Below are positions 33,730 to 43,356 of a stretch of 64,000 nt of DNA, piece after piece. Source of the DNA: JAABQG01 sp963726365 (GTDB taxonomy: Bacteria > Pseudomonadota > Gammaproteobacteria > Burkholderiales > Burkholderiaceae_C); the NCBI GenBank assembly GCA_963726365.1, contig CAVSCI010000003.1, forward strand, positions 124,001 through 188,000. The letters run 5' to 3'. Numbering within the stretch: position 1 is the first letter of the stretch; every line of letters starts with the position of its first letter. A program made the position numbers and the translations under genes. A model generated the notes under the pieces. The model made no database searches. It had not been told where the DNA came from and saw only the letters and a list, made by a program, of their open reading frames with translations.

Positions 33730-35094
33730 TCACACCGGCCAGGTCGAGCCATGCTCCGGCACGATGGCGCGCCACTTCAGCTCGTGCTCGATGCGCTGGC
33801 GCAGCGTGTCCGAGGCCGCCATGTCGCCGTGCACCACGTAGACCTGGCCCGGCGGCCTGGGCATCTTGCGCAGCCAGGCCAGCGTCTGGTTGGCGTCCGC
33901 ATGGGCCGAGGCTGACTGCAGTTGCACCACTTCGGCCTGGATGGCCACGTCCTGGCCGTGGATGCGCACTGTCTTTTCACCATCGGCGATCCGCGCGCCG
34001 CGCGTGCCGGGCGACTGGTAGCCCGTCAGGATGACCATGTTGCGATGGTTGCCGGCGTAGAGTGCCAGATGGTGCAGCACCCGGCCGCCGGTGGCCATGC
34101 CGCTGGCCGCCAGGATCACCATCGGGCCGTGGCGGCTGGCCAGCGCCTTGGACTGATCGGTGGTCTCCACCATCGTGGCGGCGTGTGCCATGGCCTGCGC
34201 CTCGCGGCTGCTGAGCCGGTGGTCGTCCGGGTGCTGGGTAAACAGGTTCGTGGTGTGCACGGCCATGGGGCTGTCCAGGAACACCGGCAAGCCGCGCGGG
34301 ACGGCGCCTTTGGACTTGAGCTGCGCAATGGCATGCAGCAGGGCCTGCGCCCGACCCACGGCAAACACCGGCACGACGGCCACGCCGCCGCGCGCGGCCA
34401 GGCGCTGCAAGGCCGGGCCGAGCTCGGCCACGAGGTCTTCGGGGGGGTGATGGCGGTCGCCGTAGGTGGATTCGATCAACACCGTGTCGGCAGCCGGCGG
34501 ATCGGCCGGCGGGTTCATCAGCAGGTCATCAGGCCGCCCGAGGTCGCCCGAGAACAGGATGCGGTGCCCGGCCACTTCGAGCAGCAGGCTGGCCGCGCCC
34601 AGGATGTGCCCGGCGGGTGTGAAGCTGGCCTTCCAGCCGCGGATCGGCTGGAAGATGTGGTTGAACGGCACGCCGTGGATCTGCTTCAGGCAGTCCAGCG
34701 CGTCGCGGCGCGTGTACAACGGCAGGGCGGGCGTGTGCTTGGAGAAACCATGCCGGTTGGCAAAGGCAGCGTCTTCTTCCTGGATGTGCCCGCTGTCGGG
34801 CAGCAGGATGGCGCAAAGGTCGCGCGTGCCGGGCGTGGCGTGCACCCGGCCCCGGAAGCCCTCACGCGCCAGCAGCGGCAGGTAGCCACTGTGGTCCAGG
34901 TGCGCATGCGTCAGGATGACCGCATGGATCTGCCCCGGTACCACGGGCAGCGGCCGCCAGTTGCGCAGCCGCAGCTGCTTGTAGCCCTGGAACAGCCCGC
35001 AGTCCACCAGCAGGCTCTGGCCCTCATGCTGGACCAGGAATTTCGAACCGGTGACGGTGTCCGCGCCGCCGAGAAAGGTGATGTTGACGCTCAT
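33730..35094 (-). CDS. Metallo-beta-lactamase/beta-CASP fold RNA-processing hydrolase
   Basis: 454 residues. The metal site HAHLDHSGYLPLL is near residue 58. Further metal ligands are seen in AGHILGAA and FSGDLG. The beta-CASP part (DSPMAV, ASGMATGGR) and the C-terminal RMMBL-like stretch (SAHADANQTLAWL, VVHGD) follow. The family contains CPSF73-like nucleases and bacterial homologues; an RNase role is likely but unproven. It is the last gene of the grpE-dnaK-dnaJ strand, 53 bp after dnaJ. The frame is open upstream into dnaJ only because dnaJ is shifted. Confidence 0.9.
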   Translation of the reverse strand: MSVNITFLGGADTVTGSKFLVQHEGQSLLVDCGLFQGYKQLRLRNWRPLPVVPGQIHAVILTHAHLDHSGYLPLLAREGFRGRVHATPGTRDLCAILLPDSGHIQEEDAAFANRHGFSKHTPALPLYTRRDALDCLKQIHGVPFNHIFQPIRGWKASFTPAGHILGAASLLLEVAGHRILFSGDLGRPDDLLMNPPADPPAADTVLIESTYGDRHHPPEDLVAELGPALQRLAARGGVAVVPVFAVGRAQALLHAIAQLKSKGAVPRGLPVFLDSPMAVHTTNLFTQHPDDHRLSSREAQAMAHAATMVETTDQSKALASRHGPMVILAASGMATGGRVLHHLALYAGNHRNMVILTGYQSPGTRGARIADGEKTVRIHGQDVAIQAEVVQLQSASAHADANQTLAWLRKMPRPPGQVYVVHGDMAASDTLRQRIEHELKWRAIVPEHGSTWPV

Positions 35095-35147
35095 GGGGCC
35101 ATGATAGCCATGAGCGACCTGATCAGGCCAGCGCCGGGCCGCCCCGA

Positions 35148-36288
35148 TCAGGCGCTGAAGAAGCTCTTCAGCCGGTCGGTCCAGCTGCTGCCGGTGGGCG
35201 AGTGCTTGGCACCGCCTTTTTTCAAGGACTCCTCCAGTTCCTTGAGCAGCTTGCGCTGGTGCTCGCTGAGTTTGACCGGCGTCTCGATCGACACATGGCA
35301 GTACAGGTCGCCGGGGTAGCTGGAGCGCACCCCCTTGATGCCCTTGCCGCGCAGGCGGAACTGCTTGCCGGCCTGGGTGCCCTCGGGGATGTCGATGGCC
35401 GCCTTGCCGGCCAGCGTGGGCACCTCGATCTCGCCGCCGAGCGCGGCGGTGGTGAAGCTCAACGGCACCTGGCAATGCAGGTCGTCGCCGTCGCGCTCGA
35501 AGATGTCGTGCTTCTTCATCCGGATCTCGATGTAGAGATCGCCGGGCGGTCCGCCGTTGGTGCCGGGCTCGCCATTGCCGGTGCTGCGGATGCGCATGCC
35601 GTCGTCGATGCCGGCCGGAATCTTCACTTCCAGCGTCTTCTGTTTCTTGATCCGGCCCTGGCCATGGCAGGCGGTGCAGGGGTCGGGAATGATCTTGCCC
35701 TTGCCCTGGCATTGCGGGCAGGTCTGCTGCACACTGAAGAAGCCTTGGCGCATCTGCACCGCGCCCGCGCCGTGGCAGGTGGTGCAGGTGATGGGCTTGG
35801 TGCCGGGCTTGGCGCCGGTGCCGTGGCAGGTGTCGCAGTTCGTCCCAGGAGGGAATGCGGATCTGGGCGTCCTTGCCGCTGGCCGCTTCCTCCAGCGTGA
35901 CTTCCATGGCGTAGCTCAGGTCGGAGCCCCGGTACACCTGGCGCCCGCCGCCCTGGCCCCGGCCGCGGCCGCCGCCAAACACGTCGCCAAAGATGTCGCC
36001 AAACGCCTCGGCAAAGCCGCCGAAGCCTTCCGCACCCGGGCCGCCGCGCATGTTGGGGTCCACGCCGGCATGGCCATGCTGGTCGTAGGCGGCGCGCTTT
36101 TGCGGGTCGCTCAGCATCTCGTAGGCCTCCTTGGCCTCCTTGAACTTGACCTCGGCCCCCTTGGTCGTGTCGCCCTGATTGCGGTCAGGGTGGTGCTTCA
36201 TCGCCAGCTTGCGATAGGCTTTCTTGATTTCCTCATCCGAGGCGTTCTTGGGGACACCCAGAATTTCGTAAAAGTCTCTTTTGGCCAT
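35148..36288 (-). CDS. dnaJ: Chaperone DnaJ, frameshifted
   Basis: About 379 residues. The J domain is at 1-70 with the HPD motif (KHHPDRNQG), followed by a Gly-rich stretch (GGGRGRGQGGG). The zinc-binding region has four CxxCxGxG-type repeats (CHGAGAVQ, CPQCQGKGK, CTACHGQGR), then the C-terminal client-binding domain. The frame breaks near 35843 inside the first zinc motif (GAACTGCGA where GAATGCGA would give WDECDTC). DnaJ stimulates DnaK ATPase and delivers clients. It lies 177 bp after dnaK, separated by a strong hairpin. Confidence 0.93.
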
Positions 36289-36392
36289 CGTGGTTCTCTA
36301 AAAACTCTCATCAGACGCGTGAGCATCAATGCGGATCATGAATGACAGCTCATTCATTCCGTCTGCCCCGGGCTTTCGACATCAACAAGAAA

Positions 36393-36434
36393 GCCGCGCT
36401 GAAGATTCCGGGAGTGGAATCGTTCAAACGCGGC
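36393..36434 (-). terminator. Long hairpin between dnaK and dnaJ
   Basis: GCCGCG, TGAA and GATTCC pair with GGAATC, TTCA and CGCGGC around a 6-base loop, giving 16 base pairs with small bulges. On the minus strand it is followed by a weak T-rich run (TTTCTTGTT). It could be a partial terminator or an mRNA-stabilising structure lowering dnaJ relative to dnaK. Confidence 0.55.
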
Positions 36435-36465
36435 AACCTGAAGGGAACGCCTGGGCGCCCCGGCA

Positions 36466-38405
36466 TCAACCCTTCTTGACTTCCTTCACCTCGGCATCGA
36501 CCACGTTGTCGTCGGCCGGCTTGGCACCGGCTTCGCCGCCCGCGGCACCTGCACCGGCCTGGCTTGCAGCCTGTTCGGCCTGCATGTCGGCGTACATCTT
36601 CTCGCCGAGCTTCTGGCTGGCCGCCATCAGGGTGTTGTTCTTCTCCTCGATCGCGGCCTTGTCGTCGCCCTTGATGGCATCTTCCAGGTCCTTGATCGCG
36701 GCTTCGATTTTTTCCTTCTCGCCAGCATCGAGCTTGTCACCGTATTCGGTCAGGCTCTTCTTCACGCTGTGCACGGAGGCATCAGCCTGGTTGCGGGCCT
36801 GGACGATTTCCAGCTTCTTCTTGTCCTCGGCGGAGTTGAGCTCCGCGTCCTTGACCATCTGCTGAATCTCGGCCTCGGACAGGCCCGAGTTGGCCTTGAT
36901 GGTGATCTTGTTTTCCTTGCCGGTGCCCTTGTCCTTGGCGCCCACGTGCAGGATGCCGTTGGCGTCGATGTCAAAGGACACTTCGATCTGCGGCAGGCCG
37001 CGCGCGGCCGGCGGGATGCCTTCGAGGTTGAACTCGCCGAGCAGCTTGTTGCCCGCGGCAATCTCGCGCTCGCCCTGGAACACCTTGATCGTCACGGCCG
37101 GCTGGTTGTCGTCGGCGGTCGAGAAGGTCTGCGCGAACTTGGTCGGGATCGTGGTGTTCTTGGTGATCATCTTGGTCATCACGCCACCCAGCGTCTCGAT
37201 GCCCAGGCTCAAGCGGGGTCACGTCAAGCAGCAACACGTCCTTGCGGTCACCCGAGAGCACCTGGCCCTGGATGGCGGCGCCCACGGCCACGGCTTCGTC
37301 CGGGTTCACGTCCTTGCGCGGTTCCTTGCCGAAGAGCTCCTTGACCTTCTCCTGCACCTTGGGCATGCGCGTCATGCCGCCGACCAGGATCACGTCCTGG
37401 ATGTCGGCCACGCTCACGCCGGCATCCTTGATGGCCATGCGGCAGGGCGCGATGGTGCGCTCGATCAGTTCCTCGACCAGGCTTTCCAGCTTGGCGCGGG
37501 TCAGCTTGATGTTCAGGTGCTTCGGACCCGAAGCATCGGCCGTGATGTAGGGCAGGTTGACGTCGGTCGGAGGCTGAGCTGGACAGTTCGATCTTGGCTT
37601 TTTCCGCGGCGTCCTTGAGGCGCTGCAGCGCGAGCACGTCCTTGCCCAGGTCCACGCCTTGTTCTTTCTTGAACTCGGCGACGATGAAATCCATGATGCG
37701 CTGGTCGAAGTCCTCGCCGCCCAGGAAGGTGTCGCCGTTGGTCGACAGCACTTCGAACTGCTTCTCGCCATCGACATCGGCGATCTCGATGATGGAGATG
37801 TCGAAGGTGCCGCCGCCGAGGTCAAAGACGGCGATCTTGCGGTCGCCCTTTTCGTGCTTGTCCAGGCCAAAGGCCAGCGCCGCCGCGGTGGGCTCGTTGA
37901 TGATGCGCTTGACGTCCAGGCCGGCAATGCGCCCGGCGTCCTTGGTCGCCTGGCGTTGCGCGTCGTTGAAGTAGGCCGGCACCGTGATCACGGCCTCGGT
38001 CACTTCCTCGCCCAGGTAGTCCTCGGCAGTCTTCTTCATCTTGCGCAGGATGTCGGCGCTGACCTGCTGGGCCGAAATTTTCTTGCCGCGCACTTCCACC
38101 CAGGCGTCGCCGTTGTCGGCAGGCGCGATCTTGTAGGGCATCAGCTCGATGTCCTTCTGCACTTCCTTCTCGGTGAACTTGCGGCCGATCAGGCGCTTGA
38201 TGGCATACAGCGTGTTCTTGGGGTTGGTGACTGCCTGGCGCTTGGCCGAGGCGCCGACCAGCACTTCGCCGTCTTCCTGGTACGCGATGATCGAAGGCGT
38301 GGTGCGCGCGCCTTCGGCGTTTTCGATCACCTTGGTGGTGTTGCCCTCCATGATGGCCACGCAGCTGTTGGTGGTGCCCAGGTCAATGCCGATGATTCTT
38401 CCCAT
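36466..38405 (-). CDS. dnaK: Chaperone DnaK (Hsp70), two frameshifts
   Basis: About 645 residues. The N-terminal ATPase opens with GRIIGIDLGTTNSCVAIMEG, has VTVPAYFNDAQRQATKDAG and FDLGGGTFDISI, and continues with VILVGGMTRMPKVQ in a second frame. The substrate-binding domain (KMITKNTTIPTKFAQTFS, GIPPAARGLPQIEVSFD) and lid end in DAEVKEVKKG in a third frame. The breaks are near 37572 and at about 37214 (CCGCTTGAGCC for CCGCTGAGCC). A bacterium would not tolerate a broken dnaK easily, so these are probably sequence errors. It is preceded by grpE (33 bp) and followed by dnaJ. Confidence 0.95.
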
Positions 38406-38438
38406 GATTTTTCTCCGAGATCTGTAAAAGTTGCGATT

Positions 38439-39039
38439 TCAATAACTTGTGGATAACTTGAGCGGTTTCAAGTCGCTTTTTACTTTGGGCGCGGCCACGG
38501 TGACCAGTGCCGGGCGCAGCACGCGATCGGCAATGGTGTAGCCTTTTTGCAGCACGGTCACCACCGTGTTGGCTTCCTGGTCGGCCGGCACCACGCTGAT
38601 GGCCTGGTGCTGGTGCGGATCGAATCTGGAACCTGCCGCCGGATTGATCTGGAGCACCTTGTTGCGCTCCAGGGCGCTCTTGAGCTGGCGCAAGGTGGCT
38701 TCGGCACCTTCGCGGATCTGTTCCGGGGTGGCGCTCTGGATGGCCAGGCCGGCCTCCAGGCTGTCGACCACGGGCAGCAGGCTCTCGGAAAAGCTTTCCA
38801 GCGCGAACTTGCGCGCCTTGCTGATCTCGTCCTCGGCGCGGCGTCGGGCGTTCTGCACATCGGCCTGGGCGCGCAGGAACTGGTCGGCCAGTTCGGCATT
38901 CTTGGCCTTGAGCGTGGCAAGCTCGGCCTGGGCCTGGGTCAGGGCGTCGGCCTCGTAGGCGCCGGCGGCCTCCAGTTCCTCGGGGCTCGGTTCGCCCGTC
39001 AAGCGGGGCGTTGGATTCGGGATTTTTTTGTTCAGACAT
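38439..39039 (-). CDS. grpE: Nucleotide exchange factor GrpE, frameshifted at the N-terminus
   Basis: About 200 residues. The start MSEQKNPESNAPL at 39039 is in one frame. The rest (LTGEPSPEELEAAG, then the coiled-coil and the conserved VLQKGYTIADRVLRPALV) is in another. The break near 39003 is CCGCTTGACG for CCGCTGACG. GrpE releases ADP from DnaK. The C-terminus runs about 14 residues past the usual ending VAAPK. A taa one base out of frame follows directly, so the extension may also come from an indel. A sigma-32 promoter lies upstream. Confidence 0.92.
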
Positions 39040-39075
39040 GCGGATCGGACGGTGTTTGAGTGGCTACGCGCAGAA

Positions 39076-39104
39076 AGTTGGGGGTCCGAAACAGCGTTTT
39101 CAAG
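39076..39104 (-). promoter_or_regulatory. Sigma-32 (RpoH) heat-shock promoter of grpE-dnaK-dnaJ
   Basis: On the minus strand the -35 element CTTGAAA (39098-39104) and the -10 element CCCCAACT (39076-39083) are separated by 14 bases. This matches the sigma-32 consensus CTTGAAA-N11-16-CCCCATNT. It ends about 37 bp upstream of the grpE start. Confidence 0.8.
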
Positions 39105-39210
39105 GGCGCGATGACCCGGAAATCGTGTTTTCAGGACAAAAAGAGGGAGCCGGTCGGAGTCAGCTCGCCCCGAACCTTGGCATCCCGATGCGGTCGCAGG
39201 TCGGCTCGGC

Positions 39211-39564
39211 TCAGCCCTTGACGCCAAGCAGTTCGACGTCGAATTTCAGCGTGGCGTTGGGCGGAATCACGCCGCCGGCGCCACGGGCACCATAGCCCAG
39301 GGCCGCGGGAATGATCAGCGTGCGTGCGCCGCCGACCTTCATGCCGGCCACGCCTTCGTCCCAGCCCCGGATGACCATGCCCGCGCCCAGCGAGAAGACA
39401 AACGGGTCATTGCGGTCCTTGCTGGAGTCAAACTTGGCACCCTGGACGCCATCGTTGTAGAGCCAGCCGGTGTAATGCACGGTGACGCTTTGGCCCTTTC
39501 TGGCTTCAGCGCCATCGCCCGCGGCAGTGTCCGTGTACTGAAGGCCGGTGGGAGTGGTGATCAT
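39211..39564 (-). CDS. FKBP-type peptidyl-prolyl cis-trans isomerase
   Basis: 117 residues, a single FKBP domain without signal peptide, so cytoplasmic. Signature stretches are VTVHYTGWLYNDG, KFDSSKDRNDPFVFSLG, VIRGWDEGVAGM and YGARGAGGVIPPNATLKFDVELL; the ligand-pocket Tyr, Asp, Trp and Phe are present. It assists protein folding by isomerising prolyl bonds. It lies upstream of grpE on the same strand, with the heat-shock promoter between them. Confidence 0.94.
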   Translation of the reverse strand: MITTPTGLQYTDTAAGDGAEARKGQSVTVHYTGWLYNDGVQGAKFDSSKDRNDPFVFSLGAGMVIRGWDEGVAGMKVGGARTLIIPAALGYGARGAGGVIPPNATLKFDVELLGVKG

Positions 39565-39577
39565 GGGAATTCCTTGT

Positions 39578-39630
39578 GCTATGAAAAGAGGAGCTGAAAA
39601 AGACCATTTGACGCTGGATAAGTGCCAAAT
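39578..39630 (-). repeat. Dispersed small repeat, copy 6
   Basis: Minus orientation: TTTGGCACTTATCCAGCGTC, then AAATGGTCTTTTTCAGCTCC, ending TTTTCATAGC. It lies directly upstream of the FKBP start (13 bp), so it forms that gene's leader. Confidence 0.55.
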
Positions 39631-39693
39631 ATCCTGGAAATAAGCCCTGAATTATGCCAGCGCGGCCTTTGAGGGCTGCAAGTCAGTCGCCCA

Positions 39694-39720
39694 GAAAAAA
39701 AGGACAGGCGAACCTGTCCT
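39694..39720 (-). terminator. Rho-independent terminator after the winged-helix gene
   Basis: On the minus strand AGGACAGG/CCTGTCCT forms an 8-bp stem with loop TTCG, followed by seven T residues. It lies 22 bp after the stop of the regulator at 39742. Confidence 0.85.
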
Positions 39721-39741
39721 TCGGGTCCAAGACCGGACCGC

Positions 39742-40050
39742 TTACTTCTTTTTTGCCTGGCTGGTGGCCCACTTGCCGGCAAAAGCCTGCACGTCAGACA
39801 GGCGCTTGAGCAGATCGGTGCCCGAGCTGGTCAGGTTGTAGCCCTTGTCGACATGGCCGATCAGGCCGGCTTCGCGCAAGGCCTTCAGCCGGGTGTTCAA
39901 CGTGTTGGGCGTGATGCCACCGACGCTGTCCTGCAGCAGGCGGAAGGTCTGGGGGTGACCGTCCTTGAGGGCCCACAGCACGCGCAGTGCGTAACGGGTC
40001 TCCAGCAGGGCCAGCAACTGGCTGACGGCGGCGTTTTCCTTGGAACTCAT
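39742..40050 (-). CDS. Winged helix-turn-helix regulator, HxlR-like
   Basis: A 102-residue DNA-binding protein. The pattern ETRYALRVLWALKDGHPQTF, FRLLQDSVGGITPNTLNTRLKAL and the wing YNLTSSGTDLL resemble HxlR/winged-helix regulators. The cysteine conserved near the start of many HxlR proteins is absent. Its target is unknown. It lies 158 bp downstream of the MarR gene on the same strand and ends with a clear terminator, so it may close the large operon upstream or be its own unit. Confidence 0.8.
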   Translation of the reverse strand: MSSKENAAVSQLLALLETRYALRVLWALKDGHPQTFRLLQDSVGGITPNTLNTRLKALREAGLIGHVDKGYNLTSSGTDLLKRLSDVQAFAGKWATSQAKKK

Positions 40051-40208
40051 GGGCTTGTACTCCTCGATGCGGTGGGGAATGCAGCAGGCTTGTTATCGAA
40101 TCTGGCCTGACAGGCGGTGCGACTATAGCGCAATTTTCAGGCTGCTACAAGTTTCATAGCTATCAGGGTCTTCCCTGCCGGGGGCGGGCGCAGAAGCGGT
40201 GCACTGTT

Positions 40209-40718
40209 TCAGGGCGGAAGGTAGACCTTGCGCAGCAGGCGGATCAGGGTCTGGCGTTCGGCGGTGCTCAGCCGGTCGGTGGCTTCGACCTCAAGATCGC
40301 TGGCAGTCTGCTCGGCTTCGCCCATCAAGGCGTGGCCTGCAGCGGTCAGGTGCAGGCCCAAGGCGCGGCCGTCGCGCGGGTGCGGCAGCCGCTCGATCAG
40401 GCCGCGCCGGGCCAGGGCGTTGATCATGCCGACCAGGTTGGGCGGCAGGATGCTCAGCGCGCTGCAGAGCTGCGCGGAGGTGATGCCCGGGTTGTGCGTG
40501 ATCAGCGACAGCACCGAAAAGTCCACGATCCGGAGTTCGTACCTGGCCATGCGTGTCATGAACAGGCCGATGACCGACAAGGCCGCGCGACGGGCGTTGT
40601 AGCCGATCAGGGTCTCCAGGTAGCGGGTGTCGATCTCGTCCACGGCCGGGGCGGGCGCGGCAACCACCGGCGGCGGCAGGCCCTTGCGGGAAGAATTGGC
40701 GGGTGCGCGTGGGGGCAT
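40209..40718 (-). CDS. MarR-family regulator of the hydroxycinnamate-type cluster
   Basis: 169 residues. The helix-turn-helix is ITSAQLCSALSILPPNLVGMINALARRGLIER, and the wing is PHPRDGRALGLHLT. It lies 54 bp downstream of the acyl-CoA dehydrogenase on the same strand, at the end of a run with feruloyl-CoA synthase and a Liv-type transporter. In Rhodopseudomonas palustris the MarR protein CouR represses the p-coumarate genes and is released by p-coumaroyl-CoA; an equivalent job here is an inference. Two ATATCAG direct repeats lie at about 40753-40776. Confidence 0.88.
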   Translation of the reverse strand: MPPRAPANSSRKGLPPPVVAAPAPAVDEIDTRYLETLIGYNARRAALSVIGLFMTRMARYELRIVDFSVLSLITHNPGITSAQLCSALSILPPNLVGMINALARRGLIERLPHPRDGRALGLHLTAAGHALMGEAEQTASDLEVEATDRLSTAERQTLIRLLRKVYLPP

Positions 40719-40772
40719 GGGGTCAGGGTGGAGGTCGGGAATCCGTTGACTTATATCAGCCGGCGTCAGATA

Positions 40773-42501
40773 TCAGGACCGAATGCCGGCTTGGCTGTCA
40801 ATGCAGCGCGTCTTGATGATGGCCACTCGCATGTCGAACTCCGGCAGCACCCAGTGGCGCAGGGCCTGCGCAGGGGCCTGCCAGCGCGAGGCCAGTTCGG
40901 GCGTCCGGGGGGCGAGTGCGGCTTCGATGCGCGACCAGGCCCAGGCCAGCAGCGCCACGGCCACGGCGCGCAGGTAGTCGTCGGCGACCCAGAAGGCCAG
41001 CGCACTGTCCTGGGCGTGCGGCTTCGGTCAGTTCCAGCGTCAGTTCGCCGAGTGCGGCGAACTGGCGCAGCGCCAGTGCATCGGGCGCGTGGCTGGGGTC
41101 CAGATCTGCGCGCAGTTCGTAGCAACAGCGCCAGAGGCCGGTGCCGCCGTCGGCAAGCACCTTGCGCACCAGCAGGTCGATCGCCTGGATCTCGTTAGTG
41201 CCCTCGTAGATCATGGCCACGCGCGCGTCGCGCACGATCTGCTCGATGCCCCATTCGCGCACGTAGCCATGGCCGCCGAACACCTGCAGGCATTCGCTGG
41301 CGCCCTGGAACGCCTGCTGCGTGAAGGCCGCCTTCATGCACCGGCGTGACCAGGCTGCACCAGCGCTGCGCGGCTGTCGCGGCGCGCGGCATCCGGGTGG
41401 TGCTTGAGCAGGTCCAGCTCCATCGCCGTGCGGTAGGCCAGCACGCGCCCGCCATCGATCCAGGCGCGCTGGGTGTCGAGGATGCGGCGCATGGCGGGAT
41501 GTTCGGCAATCAGCGCTGGTGTCGCGGGCGCCCGGCGCGCGCATCTGGCGGCGCTCCTTCGAGTAGGCGTCGGCCTTCTGCCAGGCGGCGTCGAGCAGGC
41601 CGATGCCCTGCAGCGCCACGTGCAGGCGCGCCGCGTTCATCATCACGAACATGGCGTTCAGGCCGCGTGCCGGGCTCGCCGACGATCCAGCCGGTGGCCT
41701 CGTCGAAGCGCATCACGCAGGTCGGGCTGCCGTGCAGGCCCATCTTTTCCTCGATGCGCTCGCAGACCACCGCGCTGCGGTGGCCGTTGGCAGTACACCT
41801 TGGGCACCAGAAACAGCGACAGGCCCTTGGGGCCGGGCGGCGCGTCGGGCAGGCGCGCCAGCACCAGGTGCACGATGTTGTCGGTCAGGTCGTGCTCGCC
41901 GCCGGAGATGAAGATCTTGGTGCCGCTGAAGCTGGTAGCTGCCGTCGGACTGCGGCACGGCCTTGGTGCGGCACAGGCCGAGGTCGCTGCCGGCGTGCGG
42001 TTCGGTCAGGCACATGGTGGCCAGCCATTCGCCGGTGGCCATCTTCTCCAGGTAGCGCGCCTTCAGCGCGTCGCTGGCATGGTGCTTGATGCATTCGTAG
42101 GCGCCATGCAGCAGGCCCGGCGCCATGGTCCAGCCGTGGTTGGCGGCGCTGAGCATCTCGTACAGCGTGGCCTCCAGCACCGCAGGCAGGCCCTGGCCGC
42201 CGTCTTCTACCGCGCAGGCCAACGCCGGCCAGCCGGCCTGCCAGAAGGCCTGGTAGGCGTCGCGAAAGCCGGGCGGCATGGTCACGCTGCCGGCGTCAAA
42301 GCGCGCGCCGATCTCGTCGCCGTCGCGGTTCAGCGGCGCCACCACTTCGCCGACGAACTTGCCGGCTTCGTCGAGCACCTGGCGCATCAGTTCGGGGTCG
42401 ACTTCGGCGAAGGCCGGCAGCGCCTGCAGCCGGGCCGGGGCCTGCAGGACGTCCGACAGGATGAAGGCCATGTCGTCGGTGCGGGGCTGATATGCATTCA
42501 T
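40773..42501 (-). CDS. Acyl-CoA dehydrogenase, multiple frameshifts
   Basis: About 576 residues of the long acyl-CoA dehydrogenase type (DmdC/AcdA-like, with a C-terminal extension). It opens MNAYQPRTDDMAFILSDVL. The FAD/substrate segment MCLTEPHAGSDLG is intact, and VFGGHGYVREWGIEQIVRDA with IYEGTNEIQAIDL marks the C-terminal domain. At least six frame changes occur between about 40980 and 41930; each piece still reads as the same protein family. It introduces a 2,3 double bond in an acyl-CoA. In this cluster it could prepare saturated phenylpropanoyl-CoA for the hydratase. Confidence 0.82.
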
Positions 42502-42502
42502 G

Positions 42503-42562
42503 GTTGCTACTCAATGTAGAGCGTCTTGTGACCAATCGACGCTGGGTTGATGTCAATTCGAT
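42503..42562 (-). repeat. Dispersed small repeat, copy 7 (diverged)
   Basis: Minus orientation: TTGACATCAACCCAGCGTCG, then ATTGGTCACAAGACGC, ending in TTGAGTAGCAACC. It occupies the spacer between livF and the acyl-CoA dehydrogenase start. The left half matches the family well and the right half weakly. Confidence 0.4.
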
Positions 42563-42615
42563 TCAATAAACCGTGCCGAAATCCCGGTTCAGCTGAAATG
42601 CGGACTTGGCGCGGC

Positions 42616-43355
42616 TCAGGCTTCAGCCTTCTTGCGCGCCGCACCCAGGTAGGTGTCGATCACGCGCGAGTCGTGCGCCAGTTCCTCGGCCGGGCCGCTC
42701 AGCGCGACTTCGCCCATCTCCAGCACGTAGCCGTGGTCGGCGGCCTCCAGCGCGGCGCGGGCATTCTGCTCGACCAGCAGGATGGTCACGCCGGTCTTGC
42801 GCAGGTTCTCCACGGTGTGGAAGATCTCGCGCACCACCAGCGGCGCCAGGCCCAGGCTCGGTTCGTCGAGCATCAGCAGGGTCGGGCGCGACATCAGCGC
42901 GCGGCCCACGGCCAGCATCTGGCGCTCGCCGCCCGACAGGGTGCCGGCGAGCTGGGTGCGGCGCTCTTTCAGGCGAGGGAACAGCGCATAAACATGTCCA
43001 GCCCATCGCGCCAGCGCTTGTTGCCCAGGCGCATCTGGCGGTAACCCCCCAGCACCAGATTGTCTTCAACCGGCATGGTGCCGAACAGCTCACGCTTTTC
43101 GGGGACCAGGGCAATGCCCAGCATCACGCGCTCCTCCAGCGTCAGGTCGATGATGTTCTGGCCGTCGAATTCCAGCTTGCCCTGCCCGGGCAGGATGCCC
43201 ATCAGGGTATTGAGCAGGGTGGATTTGCCGGCGCCGTTCGGGCCGATCACGGTGATGACGCTGCCCTGGGCTGCTTCCAGATTGATGCCATGCAGCACCT
43301 CGGCGCGGCCATAGCCGGCGTGCAGGTCGGTGACTTTGAGCAAGGGGTGGGTCAT
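42616..43355 (-). CDS. livF: Branched-chain-type ABC transporter ATPase LivF, frameshifted
   Basis: About 246 residues. Walker A is GPNGAGKSTL, followed by LVPEKRELFGTM. After the break near 42975 (one base lost before TTTATGCG) the signature LSGGERQMLAVGRALM, Walker B TLLMLDEPSLGLAP and VEQNARAALEAAD continue to the end LGAARKKAEA. It starts 2 bp before the livMG stop, so it is in the same operon. It powers uptake of the cluster's substrate, probably an aromatic acid rather than leucine, given the neighbours. Confidence 0.9.
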
Positions 43356-43356
43356 G

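Noticed and set aside
33730..36288. A single 852-codon DnaJ/metallo-hydrolase fusion
   Set aside because: After the J domain the frame loses DnaJ sequence (the zinc-finger region becomes Arg/His-rich) while the true DnaJ continues in another frame; the joining is produced by the indel near 35843.
40134..40170. A tenth copy of the dispersed repeat (CTGCTACAAGTTTCATAGCTATCA)
   Set aside because: Only the outer AT-rich arm is similar; the CCCAGCGTC core is missing, so it was not counted.
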